Assembly (NCBI RefSeq): GCF_042651065.1
Contig: NZ_JBHSCH010000005.1
Span: forward strand, 67,204 to 131,203
DNA from: Pseudoroseomonas aestuarii
GTDB lineage: Bacteria; Pseudomonadota; Alphaproteobacteria; Acetobacterales; Acetobacteraceae
DNA: 64,000 nt
Direction: 5' to 3'
Position 1 is the first letter of the stretch. Each line of letters opens with the position of its first letter. Positions 9,378-21,440 of this stretch are shown piece after piece. The notes under the pieces are model-generated. The model was not told where the DNA came from. It was given only the letters and a program-made list of their open reading frames with translations, and did no database searches. Both the position numbers and the translations under genes were made by a program.

Positions 9378-10591
9378 CGGTCGATCTCTCCGAACACGAT
9401 ATCCAGGCTGCCGATGACGGAGACGGCGTCCGCCAGCATGTGGCCCTTCGACAGCTTCTCCATCGCCTGCAGATGCGCGAAGCCAGGGGCGCGGATCTTG
9501 CAGCGATAGGGGCGGTTGGTGCCGTCGGCCACCAGATAGACGCCGAACTCGCCCTTCGGCGCCTCGACCGCCGTGTAGGTGGAGCCCGCCGGCACGTGGT
9601 AGCCCTCGCTGTAGAGCTTGAAGTGGTGGATGAGCGCCTCCATCGAGCGCTTCATCTCACCCCGCCGCGGCGAGACGATCTTGCTGTCCGGGATCTTGAC
9701 CGGACCGCCGGGCATCTGCGCCAGGCACTGCTTGATGATCTTCAGGCTCTCGCGCATCTCGGCGATGCGGACCAGGTAGCGCTCATAGCAATCGCCATGG
9801 CTGCCCACCGGGATCTCGAAGTCGAGCTGGTCGTACACGTCGTAGGGCTGGCTGCGGCGCAAATCCCAGGCGCAGCCCGAGGCGCGGATGCAGGGGCCGG
9901 AGAAGCCCCATTCCATCGCCTCCTCGGCCGTCATGATGCCGATATCGACGGTGCGCTGCTTGAAGATGCGGTTGCCCGTCAGCAGGCGCTCGATGTCGTC
10001 GACGAATTTCGGGAACTGCTCCGCCCAGGCCGCGATGCGGTCGGTCAGCCCGGCCGGCAGATCCTTCAGCACGCCGCCGGCGCGGAAGTAGTTGGCGTGG
10101 TAGTGCGAGCCGGAGGTGGCGTCGTAGAACTCCAGCAGCACCTCGCGCTGCTCGAAGCCCCAGAGGCTCGGCGTCGTCGCGCCCACATCCAGCGCATAGG
10201 TGGTGATGTTCAGGATGTGGTTCAGGACGCGGCTGATCTCGGCGAACAGCACACGGATGTACTGCGCGCGGATCGGCGCCTCGATGCCGAGAAGCTTCTC
10301 GACGGCCAGGGCGAAGCAATGCTCCTGCGCCATCGGCGCCACGTAGTCCAGGCGGTCGAAATAGGGCAGGGCCTGGAGGTAGGTCTTGTGCTCGATCAGC
10401 TTCTCGGTGCCGCGGTGCAGCAGGCCGATATGCGGGTCGGCACGCTCCACCACCTCGCCCTGCATCTCCAGGATCAGGCGCAGCACGCCGTGCGCCGCCG
10501 GATGCTGCGGGCCGAAATTGATGGTGTGGCTGTCGATCTCGACCGTGCGGGTGCCGCCGGCGGCCGGGGTGTCTTCGGTGCTCAGGCTCAT
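9374..10591 (-). CDS. nuoD: NADH-quinone oxidoreductase subunit D
   Basis: This 49-kDa-type subunit forms the quinone-binding site with NuoB. It has 405 residues with the motifs NFGPQHPAAHGVLRL near the N-terminus, HIGLLHRGTEKLIEHKTYLQ, and the C-terminal DIVFGEIDR typical of the family. It is a stand-alone nuoD, not a nuoCD fusion, as is normal in alphaproteobacteria. ATG start at 10591, overlapping the nuoC stop by four bases. Confidence 0.98.
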   Translation of the reverse strand: MSLSTEDTPAAGGTRTVEIDSHTINFGPQHPAAHGVLRLILEMQGEVVERADPHIGLLHRGTEKLIEHKTYLQALPYFDRLDYVAPMAQEHCFALAVEKLLGIEAPIRAQYIRVLFAEISRVLNHILNITTYALDVGATTPSLWGFEQREVLLEFYDATSGSHYHANYFRAGGVLKDLPAGLTDRIAAWAEQFPKFVDDIERLLTGNRIFKQRTVDIGIMTAEEAMEWGFSGPCIRASGCAWDLRRSQPYDVYDQLDFEIPVGSHGDCYERYLVRIAEMRESLKIIKQCLAQMPGGPVKIPDSKIVSPRRGEMKRSMEALIHHFKLYSEGYHVPAGSTYTAVEAPKGEFGVYLVADGTNRPYRCKIRAPGFAHLQAMEKLSKGHMLADAVSVIGSLDIVFGEIDR

Positions 10592-11253
10592 TCGCGGCCG
10601 ATCCGGTTCAGATGCACCTTCTCGTCGCCGGGAAGCGTCGTCATGCCTTCCCAGGGCGAGAGGAAATCGAAGTTGCGGAAATCCTGCGTCAGCTTCACCG
10701 GCTCATAGACCACCGCCTGCCGCTCCGGGTCGTAGCGGACCTCGACGAAGCCGGTCAGGGGGAAGTCCTTGCGCAGCGGGTGCCCCTCGAAGCCGTAATC
10801 GGTGAGGATGCGGCGCAGGTCGGTCTGGCCCTCGAAGACGATGCCGTACATGTCCCACGCCTCGCGCTCGAACCAGGTGGCGGAGGGCCACAGGTCGACC
10901 ACGGTGGGCACGGGCGTCGCCGCATCGGTCGTGGTGATGACGCGGATGCGGTGATTGTGGGTCATCGAGAGGAGGTTGTAGACCACCTCGAAGCGCTCCG
11001 GCCGGCCAGGCCAGTCGACGCCGCAGATATCCATGCACTGCTGGAAGGCGAAGCGCGGATCGTCGCGCAGCATCTGCAGCACGGCGTGCAGGGCTTCGCG
11101 CCGCACGCGGATTTCCACCTCGGCGCCGCGCGCCACCTGGGAGCCGAGCACGGCCCCCTCAGGGATGGCGCCCAGCACGGCGGCGAGCAGGGCCTCATTC
11201 GCCGTCGGCGCGCGCGGCGCCTCGGCGGTCTCGATCGCGGTCTGGTCAGCCAC
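10588..11253 (-). CDS. nuoC: NADH-quinone oxidoreductase subunit C
   Basis: This is the 30-kDa-type peripheral subunit of complex I, 221 residues if started at the GTG at 11253. The family signature ERREAWDMYGI-type segment appears as EREAWDMYGIVFEGQTDLR, followed by GFEGHPLRKDFPLTGFVEVR. The open frame runs farther upstream, but those residues are compositionally a shadow of nuoB. The GTG is preceded by a GGGGAG-like ribosome site and overlaps the end of nuoB by eight bases. The start is therefore inferred rather than certain. Confidence 0.95.
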   Translation of the reverse strand: MADQTAIETAEAPRAPTANEALLAAVLGAIPEGAVLGSQVARGAEVEIRVRREALHAVLQMLRDDPRFAFQQCMDICGVDWPGRPERFEVVYNLLSMTHNHRIRVITTTDAATPVPTVVDLWPSATWFEREAWDMYGIVFEGQTDLRRILTDYGFEGHPLRKDFPLTGFVEVRYDPERQAVVYEPVKLTQDFRNFDFLSPWEGMTTLPGDEKVHLNRIGRE

Positions 11254-11806
11254 GGAGGATGCTCCCCGTCCGGCGGATCTTCTTCTGGAGCTGCAGCACG
11301 CCATAGACCAGCGCCTCGGCGGTCGGCGGGCAGCCCGGCACATAGACGTCCACCGGCACGATCCGGTCGCAGCCGCGGACGACGCTGTAGCTGTAGTGGT
11401 AGTAGCCGCCGCCATTGGCGCAGCTGCCCATGGAGATGACCCAGCGCGGCTCGGCCATCTGGTCATAGACCTTGCGCAGCGCGGGAGCCATCTTGTTGGT
11501 CAGCGTGCCGGCCACGATCATCACGTCCGACTGGCGCGGCGAGCCGCGCGGGATGACGCCGAAGCGGTCGAGGTCGTAGCGCGGCATGTAGGCATGGATC
11601 ATCGGCACGGCGCAGCAGGCCAGGCCGAAGGTCATCGGCCACAGGCTGCCGGTACGCGCCCAGTTCACCACCTTGTCGATATTGGCGACGACGAAGCCCT
11701 TATCCTCGATCTCGCCGGTGACGCCCTTGATGACGGCGTCCTGCTCGGGGCCCGGCGGCAGACCCTGCCGGTTCCAGCTCAGGTCGCTTTGGTTGCTCGC
11801 GCTCAT
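11246..11806 (-). CDS. nuoB: NADH-quinone oxidoreductase subunit B (cluster N2)
   Basis: This 186-residue PSST-type subunit holds the terminal 4Fe-4S cluster N2 that reduces quinone. Cluster cysteines are C64 and C65 (GLACCAV), C129 (GSCANGG) and C159 (VPGCPPT). Directly after the paired cysteines the sequence reads CCAVPMIHAYMPRYDLDRFG. From memory of the family the residue after CCAV is usually glutamate, and here it is proline (P68, codon CCG); this is listed as a finding. ATG start at 11806, seven bases after nuoA. Confidence 0.98.
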   Translation of the reverse strand: MSASNQSDLSWNRQGLPPGPEQDAVIKGVTGEIEDKGFVVANIDKVVNWARTGSLWPMTFGLACCAVPMIHAYMPRYDLDRFGVIPRGSPRQSDVMIVAGTLTNKMAPALRKVYDQMAEPRWVISMGSCANGGGYYHYSYSVVRGCDRIVPVDVYVPGCPPTAEALVYGVLQLQKKIRRTGSILRG

Positions 11807-11813
11807 TGGCGGC

Positions 11814-12182
11814 TCACTCCCAGTCCAGGGCGCCTTTGCGCCATTCGTAGATGAAGCCCACCGTCAGCACGCCCAGGAACGCCATCATCGAGAGGAAACC
11901 CAGCCAGCCGATGTCGCCCAGCGCCACCGCCCAGGGGAACAGGAAGGCCACTTCGAGGTCGAAGATGATGAACAGGATGGCGACGAGGTAGAATCGCACA
12001 TCGAAGCGCCGGCGCGTGTCGTCGAACGGCTCGAAGCCGCACTCATAGGCGGAGACTTTTTCCGCATACGGTTTCTGGCGGGCCGCCAGCACGCTGCCGC
12101 CCACCATCGCCACGGCGATGCCCGCGGCAATGGCCAGGAAGACCAGGATCGGGAAATAGTTCGCCAGCAGGGGCTGGGTCAT
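11814..12182 (-). CDS. nuoA: NADH-quinone oxidoreductase subunit A
   Basis: This three-helix membrane subunit (ND3 homologue) has 122 residues from the ATG at 12182. The conserved loop KVSAYECGFEPFDDTRRRFD, with the cysteine known to report the active/deactive state in mitochondrial complex I, and FYLVAILFIIFDLEVAFLFPW are complete. An open frame extends farther upstream but has no family similarity. It is the first gene of the nuo operon. The 178 bases between its start and the tRNA terminator at 12361 must contain the operon promoter, but I could not pick out a convincing one. Confidence 0.97.
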   Translation of the reverse strand: MTQPLLANYFPILVFLAIAAGIAVAMVGGSVLAARQKPYAEKVSAYECGFEPFDDTRRRFDVRFYLVAILFIIFDLEVAFLFPWAVALGDIGWLGFLSMMAFLGVLTVGFIYEWRKGALDWE

Positions 12183-12360
12183 GATGCGTCCGTCCCTCGG
12201 GCCTGCGGCCCAACAGTGCCATGCGCAGGGAAGCGCATGGCCAGTCACGCCACGGGGCATGCCGTAGCGCAACGCTGGGCGGACATTACCCCCCCAACGC
12301 ACGCTTCGCCATAGCCCGGAGGGCATTGCTGAACATTGAAAAATGAAAGCGACGCAAGCC

Positions 12361-12396
12361 AAAACGCCGCCCCGGATCTTCCCGGGGCGGCGTTTT
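12361..12396 (-). terminator. Strong intrinsic terminator after tRNA-Asp
   Basis: A perfect 15-bp inverted repeat (arms 12361-12375 and 12382-12396, six-base loop) begins with AAAA and ends with TTTT, so each strand has a U-tract. On the minus strand it lies 11 bases past the 3' end of tRNA-Asp, so it should end transcription of the tRNA and insulate the nuo promoter downstream. Confidence 0.88.
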
Positions 12397-12407
12397 GCCG
12401 ATGCGAC

Positions 12408-12484
<77 letters not shown>

Positions 12485-12605
12485 TTGCGTCGTGGGGCGG
12501 GAAATACGGCGCCGCCCGGTTTGTGTCAATCGGCGAAAAGCAGATTAGCGCCGATTGATTTGATGCAGAACTGACCAGCTCCCGCTGGGCCGCCCTGCGC
12601 AGGAT

Positions 12606-12677
12606 TGGGCACTGACGGATTCGAACCGCCGGCATCCTCGGTGTAAGCGAGGCGCTCTACCGCTGAGCTAAGTGCCC
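12606..12677 (-). tRNA. tRNA-Val (TAC)
   Basis: Minus-strand cloverleaf of 72 bases. The acceptor GGGCACT pairs with AGTGCCC, the anticodon loop is CTTACAC (anticodon TAC) on a five-pair stem CCTCG/CGAGG, and the T-loop is TTCGAAT. The bases after the discriminator are ATC, so CCA must be added post-transcriptionally, unlike the other three tRNAs in the window. Confidence 0.94.
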
Positions 12678-12724
12678 GCACAGCAGGGCTGCGATACCCT
12701 CCCCGCACGCCCTTGGCCAAGCCT

Positions 12725-12759
12725 TAAAACAACACGGGGCCGGCATCGCTGCCAGCCCC
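12725..12759 (-). terminator. Intrinsic terminator after HU gene
   Basis: On the minus strand, a ten-pair stem (GGGGCTGGCA with TGCCGGCCCC, one G-U) closes a GCGA tetraloop and is followed by GTGTTGTTTT. It lies about 45 bases past the hup stop and upstream of tRNA-Val. Confidence 0.8.
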
Positions 12760-12803
12760 ACGGCCCTGCCCCGGCCAGACCGCGGCCGGAGACGCGCGGA
12801 GTC

Positions 12804-13085
12804 TCAGTTCAGATCGTCCTTCAGCGCCTTGCCGGCCTTGAAGCGCACCGTGACGGACGCGGCGATCTCGATCTCCTCGCCGGTGCGCGGGTTGCGCCCC
12901 TTGCCGGCCTTGCGGCGCGAGGTGGAAAACGTGCCGAAGCCCACCAGGCGGACTTCCTGCTTCGCCTTCAGCGACTGGCTGATCGCGTCGAACACCGCGT
13001 CGAGCACCTCGCCGGCCTTGGCCTTGGAAAGCTCGCCCGTCTCGGCGACAACCGCGACGAGATCCTGTTTGTTCACGTGGTTCAT
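12804..13085 (-). CDS. hupB: DNA-binding protein HU
   Basis: This is a nucleoid-associated histone-like protein of 93 residues that bends DNA as a dimer. The full HU fold is present: KQDLVAVVAETGELSKAKAG, then LVGFGTFSTSRRKAGKGRNP with the beta-arm proline (GRNPRTGEEI), and VTVRFKAGKALKDDLN at the end. The start at ATG 13085 (MNHVNKQDL) adds three residues to the most common beginning; it has an AGGGCGAGG ribosome site immediately upstream. The gene follows lon in the same direction, a very common order in alphaproteobacteria (clpX-lon-hup). It has its own terminator. Confidence 0.97.
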   Translation of the reverse strand: MNHVNKQDLVAVVAETGELSKAKAGEVLDAVFDAISQSLKAKQEVRLVGFGTFSTSRRKAGKGRNPRTGEEIEIAASVTVRFKAGKALKDDLN

Positions 13086-13259
13086 CCTCGCCCTGGGGGG
13101 TCGGGGCCAACGGAAGCCGGCCCGTATCGTCGGCGACACTAGGCAGCCGATTTTTCCGCCGTCAACGCCGCGCTGAAGGCAAGCCGGCCGGCCGCGGCCA
13201 ATTTCCGGGGCTGATGCAGCCCGGTCACGGCGCGAGCGTCGCCATGCCCCTGGAAGCCA

Positions 13260-13292
13260 CAAAAAAAGCCGGGGAAGGTATCCCTCCCCCGG
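13260..13292 (-). terminator. Intrinsic terminator after lon
   Basis: On the minus strand, CCGGGGGAGG pairs with CCTTCCCCGG (one G-U) around a GATA loop and is followed by C and seven T residues (A-run 13261-13267 on the plus strand). A second perfect ten-pair hairpin without a U-tract lies between it and the lon stop, at 13309-13330. Confidence 0.88.
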
Positions 13293-13338
13293 GTTCAGAA
13301 GCCTGTCCGGCGCGGCCTGGAGGCCGCGCCAGAGCGAA

Positions 13339-15756
<2,418 letters not shown>

Positions 15757-15900
15757 AGGGGACCTCACTCAGGACAGTCGGCGCAGGCCCGCCCGCTTCT
15801 CGGCACGGCCCCGCGCCACGGGGTTCTCCCAGGAGATGGGACCGGCCGGTGCGCTGGGCAAGCCATGCAGGCCAGCCCCGCGTTCCAGGCCGGGCCGACC

Positions 15901-17157
<1,257 letters not shown>

Positions 17158-17314
17158 GCGCGCTCCTGGACCCCCCGGCGTTGGGCCGGGCGATCTTGCG
17201 GGACTGTAGCCCCCCTGTCATCCAGGGGGAAGTTGGAACAGGGGCGGGCGGCCCGCGCCGCTCCCACCCCCGCCCTGCGGGTCTGCCCCGGGACTGTGCG
17301 GCCCCGGTGCCATG

Positions 17315-17956
17315 TCACCCCTTCGGCGCTTCCGCCGGGGTCGTGGGCCGCTCCTCGACCACCTGGTCGATCAGCCCGAACTCCTTCGCTTCCTCGGCCG
17401 ACATGTAGCTGTCGCGCTCGAGCTTGCGCTCGATCTCCTCGATCGGCTGGCCGGTGTGCTTCACGTAGATCTGGTTCAGCCGCTTGCGCAGCGCCAGGAT
17501 CTCGCGCGCCTGGATCTCGATGTCCGTGGCCTGCCCCTGCGCCCCGCCCGAGGGCTGGTGCACCATGATGCGGCTGTTGGGGAGGGCGAATCGCTTGCCC
17601 TTCTCGCCGGCCGTCAGCAGCAGGCTGCCCATCGAGGCGGCCATGCCGAGGCACACGGTGCTGACCGGGCTGCGGATGTACTGCATGGTGTCGTACATCG
17701 CGAGGCCGGCCGAGACCACGCCGCCCGGGCTGTTGATGTAGAACGCGATATCCTTGTTCGGATTCTCGCTCTCCAGGAACAGCAGCTGGGCGCAGATCAG
17801 CGACGACATCTGGTCGTAGACCGGACCCGTCAGGAAGATGATCCGCTCCTTCAGCAGGCGCGAATAGATGTCGAAGGCCCGTTCGCCCCGGGCGGTCTGC
17901 TCGATGACCATCGGGACGAGGTTGTTGTACAGTTCGACCGGATCGCGGTCCCGCAT
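17315..17956 (-). CDS. clpP: ATP-dependent Clp protease proteolytic subunit ClpP
   Basis: This serine protease forms the barrel of the ClpXP complex. It has 213 residues from ATG 17956, with the ribosome site GAGAGGATG just before it. The catalytic serine is in GMAASMGSLLL, the histidine in MVHQPSGGAQGQATD, and the aspartate follows near the C-terminus. The open frame continues 29 codons upstream, but that part has no family similarity. It is located between tig and clpX, the standard order. The 215-base gap to tig holds a ten-pair hairpin (18111-18145). Confidence 0.98.
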   Translation of the reverse strand: MRDRDPVELYNNLVPMVIEQTARGERAFDIYSRLLKERIIFLTGPVYDQMSSLICAQLLFLESENPNKDIAFYINSPGGVVSAGLAMYDTMQYIRSPVSTVCLGMAASMGSLLLTAGEKGKRFALPNSRIMVHQPSGGAQGQATDIEIQAREILALRKRLNQIYVKHTGQPIEEIERKLERDSYMSAEEAKEFGLIDQVVEERPTTPAEAPKG

Positions 17957-18171
17957 TTTGCATCCTCTCGCGGCAGCGGGTGCCCCGGAACCCTCCCGCG
18001 GGCCCCTGCCCGCGGCGCCCCGGCACCGGCCCGCCACCGTCACCCTAAAGCTTCACAGGTTAACATGGGGCAGCCGGAGCCGGCGCGAAAGAGGGCCGGC
18101 GCACATGGCAGCGGGCCGGGAGCGGCAAATCCACCCCCGGCCCGCGGTCTCACCTGGCCCTGAGGCGGTGC

Positions 18172-19953
18172 TCAGCCGGCCGGATCGGCCGAGAGCTCGC
18201 CCGCCGGCACTTCCTTCTCGGTGACCTGGGCCAGTTCGAGCATGAAGTCGACGACCTTCTCCTCGAAGATCGGGGCGCGCAGATTCTCGATCGCCTGCGG
18301 GTTCTTCTGGAAGAACTCCAGCACCTGCCGCTCCTGGCCCGGGTAGCGCTGGGCCTCGGTGCGCATGGCGCGCGAGAGTTCCTCGTTCGTCACCTGGATG
18401 TTGTTGCTGCGGCCGATCTCGGACAGCAGCAGCCCGAGGCGGATGCGGCGCTCGGCAATGGCGCGGTAGTCGCTCTTCAGCGCTTCCTCATCCTTGCCCT
18501 TGTCCTCCTCGTCCAGCTGCCCGGCCTTCAGGTCGGCCTCGACCCGCTGCCAGATCTGGGCGAACTCGGCCTCCACCATCGAGGGCGGCACCTCGAAGCT
18601 GGCCTGGGCCGAGAGGGCGTCGAGCAGCTTGCGCTTCACGTTGAGGCGGGAGAGCTGGTCGTACTCGCCCTGCAGCGTCTCGGTGATGCGCTGCTTCAGC
18701 TCGTCCAGGCTGGCCAGGCCGAGCTTCTTGGCGAACTCGTCGTCCAGCGCGGCATCGACCGGCTTCTGCAGCTTCTTGGCAGTCAGCTCGAAGCGGGCCG
18801 GCTTGCCGGCCAGCTCGGCGGCGCCGTACTCGGCCGGGAAGGTCACGTCCACATGGCGGGTCTCACCCACCTGGATGCCCTCCAGACCCTCGGCGAAGCC
18901 GGGGATGAACCCGCTGCCGCCGATCTCCACCGGCATGTCCGTGCCCGTGCCGCCGGGGAAGGGCTCGGAAAGCCCGGCCGCATCGCCACCCTGGCGCAGG
19001 CTCGCCTGGGTCACGGTCAGGATGGTGTCGTCCTGCTTGCCACCCAGCTCGATGCGCACGCTGACGCGCAACTGGCCCTTGGCATCCGCCGGCACGGTCC
19101 AGCTCGCGGTCACGGACGACTCGGCCGGGCCAGGATTGGCGATCTGCGTCTCGCCGGACTGCAGGACGGTGCCGCCGTCCTGCAGCTCGAAGAACACGAC
19201 CGACTTGGCGCTCTCCGGCAGGGCGGCGTCAGCCTTCCAGCGGAAGGACAGCGTCAAGGAAGCGCCGCCTTCGGCAGGCAGTCCGGCCGCGAAGACGATG
19301 CGCGCCGCCTTGGCCTCCAAAAGCTTGACCTGGGCGCCACCTTCCGCCGGCTCCAGGCTCCCGCTACCGCCCGCGTGGGTCAGCTTCCAGCTCTGCGCCG
19401 GCTCGCCGGAGAGCAGCTCCTTCCCCTCGACCAGCCGCCCGACAAAATCCGTCACCACCACGTCGCCCTGGGCGGCGGGGCGGGACTCGGCCACATCCTC
19501 CATGGCGCGGTTGCGGGAGGCGATGCCTTCCAGCGCCTTGGTGACGTCCTCGTCGCCCACCTTGGCCACCGGCTTCTCCAGGCTGATCGCCGAGAAATCG
19601 GGCAGCGGGATCTCGGGCAGCTGCTCCAGCTCGATCTTGAACTCGAGGTCGGCACCCTCCGAGAAATTCACCAGCTCGATCTTGGGCTGCATGGCCGGGC
19701 GCAGGCCGCGCTCGTCGATCACCGTCTTGGTGACCGACTGCACCTGCTCCTCCAGCACCTCGCCCATGATGGCGGAGCCGTAGCGCTGCTTCACCACGCC
19801 CATCGGGATCTTGCCGGGGCGGAAGCCCGGCATGCGGATCTCCTTGGCCAGCGAGACCAGACGCTGATCGCGCGCCGCGGCGATATCAGCCGCCGGAACC
19901 ACCACGGTAAAGGCCCGCTTCAGCCCCTCGGCTGCCAGCTCGGTCACCTGCAT
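18172..19953 (-). CDS. tig: Trigger factor with a large insertion in its PPIase domain
   Basis: This is the ribosome-associated chaperone and prolyl isomerase, encoded upstream of clpP. From ATG 19953 it has 593 residues, about 150 more than usual. Residues 1-110 are the ribosome-binding domain with GFRPGKIP at the tunnel-exit contact. The FKBP-type domain begins at about 160 (GDVVVTDFVGRLVEGKEL). Instead of continuing at once into the next strand it is interrupted at about 181-329, and resumes as PFPGGTGTDMPVEIGGSGFIPGF. Residues 400-593 are the C-terminal chaperone arms. The insertion is in frame, free of stops and of the same codon character as its surroundings, so it is not an obvious sequencing error. 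The assignment as Tig is firm; the inserted part is unknown. Confidence 0.95.
   Translation of the reverse strand: MQVTELAAEGLKRAFTVVVPAADIAAARDQRLVSLAKEIRMPGFRPGKIPMGVVKQRYGSAIMGEVLEEQVQSVTKTVIDERGLRPAMQPKIELVNFSEGADLEFKIELEQLPEIPLPDFSAISLEKPVAKVGDEDVTKALEGIASRNRAMEDVAESRPAAQGDVVVTDFVGRLVEGKELLSGEPAQSWKLTHAGGSGSLEPAEGGAQVKLLEAKAARIVFAAGLPAEGGASLTLSFRWKADAALPESAKSVVFFELQDGGTVLQSGETQIANPGPAESSVTASWTVPADAKGQLRVSVRIELGGKQDDTILTVTQASLRQGGDAAGLSEPFPGGTGTDMPVEIGGSGFIPGFAEGLEGIQVGETRHVDVTFPAEYGAAELAGKPARFELTAKKLQKPVDAALDDEFAKKLGLASLDELKQRITETLQGEYDQLSRLNVKRKLLDALSAQASFEVPPSMVEAEFAQIWQRVEADLKAGQLDEEDKGKDEEALKSDYRAIAERRIRLGLLLSEIGRSNNIQVTNEELSRAMRTEAQRYPGQERQVLEFFQKNPQAIENLRAPIFEEKVVDFMLELAQVTEKEVPAGELSADPAG
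18967..19413 (-). other. Unknown ~150-residue beta-rich domain inserted in trigger factor
   Basis: This segment covers about residues 181-329 of the trigger factor. It is rich in Ser, Thr, Gly and alternating hydrophobic residues, with stretches such as GASLTLSFRWKADAALPE, KSVVFFELQDGG, KGQLRVSVRIELGG and DDTILTVTQASLR. That pattern looks like a small beta-sandwich (jelly-roll, carbohydrate-binding-module-like) domain ending in a strand like the terminal strand of such modules. It has no cysteine. The fold assignment is inference from pattern only. It enters after the second strand of the FKBP fold, not at the flap used by the SlyD insert domain. Confidence 0.7.
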
Positions 19954-19997
19954 CGCCACACCATGCTCCTGAAATTCAGTCCTGCGCCGGTCGCCGG

Positions 19998-20082
19998 TGG
20001 TGCGGGCGGAGGGATTTGAACCCCCACGGCTTGCGCCACTGGAACCTAAATCCAGCGTGTCTGCCAGTTCCACCACGCCCGC
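19998..20082 (-). tRNA. tRNA-Leu (TAG)
   Basis: Minus-strand class II tRNA of 85 bases with a long variable arm. The acceptor GCGGGCG pairs with CGCCCGC, the anticodon loop is TTTAGGT (anticodon TAG), and the T-loop is TTCAAAT. CCA is encoded (20000-19998). It lies 44 bases upstream of tig in the same direction and may share its transcript. Confidence 0.95.
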
Positions 20083-20217
20083 GAACGCAGTCCCGGCGTC
20101 TCCATAAGGGGGCGCGTTTAGCGCAGTGGCATCGTCTTTGAAAGGGTCCCCGCCGTCATCGGCGCCCATTCCATCCCGCTTGCGCGGCTGCGCGGCGCCC
20201 GGCACACAGTCTGGACG

Positions 20218-21435
20218 ATGCCCGAGGTCCGCATGAGCACCGCCACCACAGCCTCCTCCCCCGCCCTCCACGCGCCGCTGGACGACCTGCCGGAGCGCAT
20301 CCGCGCCCTGTCCACCAACCAGATCGCCGAGATCGCCGATCTGGGGCGGGACGACCCGGAGGTGATCAAGCTCTGGATCGGCGAGGGCGACCTGCCCACC
20401 CCGCCCTTCATCGTCGAGGCCGCCGCCGCCGCCATGCGCGAGGGCCAGACCCGCTACACCTACGCCCTCGGCCTGCCCCGGCTGCGCCAAGCGCTCTCCG
20501 ACTACCACCGCCGCCACTGGGGGGTGGAGGTGCCGGCCAGCCGCTTCACCCTCACCGCCGGCGGCATGAACGCCATCATGCAGGGCCTGCAGGCCGTGCT
20601 CAGCCCGGGCGACGAGGTGATCTTCCCCGCCCCCCACTGGCCGAACCTGGCCGAGACGGTGCGCGTGCTGGGGGGCAGCCCGGTGCCGGTGGCGCTGCGG
20701 CAGACCGAGGCGGGCGGCTTCCACCTGGCGCTGGAGGACATCGCCGCCGCCATCACGCCCCGCACCCGCGTCATCGCCATCAATTCCCCCTCCAACCCGA
20801 CCGGCTGGGTGATGCCGCGGGCCGAGATGGAGGCGGTGCGCGACCTCGCCCGGAAGCACGGCCTCTGGATCCTGTCGGACGAGGTGTACAACCACTTCAC
20901 CTACGGCAACGCCATCGCCCCCTCCTTCCTCGAGATCTGCGACGGCACCGACAGGCTGCTGGTCAGCAACACCTTCTCGAAGAACTGGGCGATGACCGGC
21001 TGGCGCGCCGGCTGGCTGATCTTCCCCGAGGGCATGGCCGCGGTGTTCGACAATCTCGGCCAGTACAACACCACCAGCATCCCCACCTTCATCCAGTACG
21101 CCTGCATCGCCGCGCTGGAGCAGGGGGACGACTTCATCCGCACCATGGTGGGGCGCTGCCAGGAGAGCCGCCGCATCATCTGCGAGGGGCTGGCCGCCAT
21201 CCCCGGCATCCGCGCCGAGGCGCCGGAAGGCAGCTTCTACGTGATGTTCTCGGTGGAGGGGGAGACGGACGCCAAGGCACTCGCCGTCCGCATCCTGCGC
21301 GAAGCCAAGGTGGGGCTGGCGCCGGGCACCGCCTTCGGGCCCTCCGGGCAGGGCAAGCTCCGGCTGTGCTTCGCCATCGACACGGCGCTGGCACGCGAGA
21401 CGGTGCGGCGGCTGAGCGAGTTCTTCAGGAAGTAA
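20218..21435 (+). CDS. Class I/II pyridoxal-phosphate aminotransferase
   Basis: This is a fold-type I PLP enzyme of 405 residues, probably transferring amino groups between an amino acid (aspartate, aromatic or similar) and a 2-oxo acid in the cytoplasm. Motifs are NSPSNPTGWVMP (the Asn that contacts PLP), ILSDEVYNHF (Asp contacting the pyridine nitrogen), the PLP-lysine in TFSKNWAMTGWRAGW, and RLCFAIDTA near the end with the carboxylate-binding arginine. An in-frame ATG 15 bases downstream (MSTATT) is an alternative start. It stands alone, transcribed away from the tRNA-Leu/tig unit, and ends in a strong bidirectional terminator. The exact substrate cannot be read from the sequence. Confidence 0.88.
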   Translation: MPEVRMSTATTASSPALHAPLDDLPERIRALSTNQIAEIADLGRDDPEVIKLWIGEGDLPTPPFIVEAAAAAMREGQTRYTYALGLPRLRQALSDYHRRHWGVEVPASRFTLTAGGMNAIMQGLQAVLSPGDEVIFPAPHWPNLAETVRVLGGSPVPVALRQTEAGGFHLALEDIAAAITPRTRVIAINSPSNPTGWVMPRAEMEAVRDLARKHGLWILSDEVYNHFTYGNAIAPSFLEICDGTDRLLVSNTFSKNWAMTGWRAGWLIFPEGMAAVFDNLGQYNTTSIPTFIQYACIAALEQGDDFIRTMVGRCQESRRIICEGLAAIPGIRAEAPEGSFYVMFSVEGETDAKALAVRILREAKVGLAPGTAFGPSGQGKLRLCFAIDTALARETVRRLSEFFRK

Positions 21436-21440
21436 AAAGG

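Noticed and set aside
17211..17229. Hairpin between clpP and clpX as a terminator
   Set aside because: The stem is only seven pairs and is followed by GCTACAG, not a U-tract. It is mentioned only in the clpX entry.
18172..19953. Possibility that tig is two genes or a frameshifted gene
   Set aside because: The frame is continuous, both halves of the FKBP domain flank the insert, and no start or ribosome site divides it.
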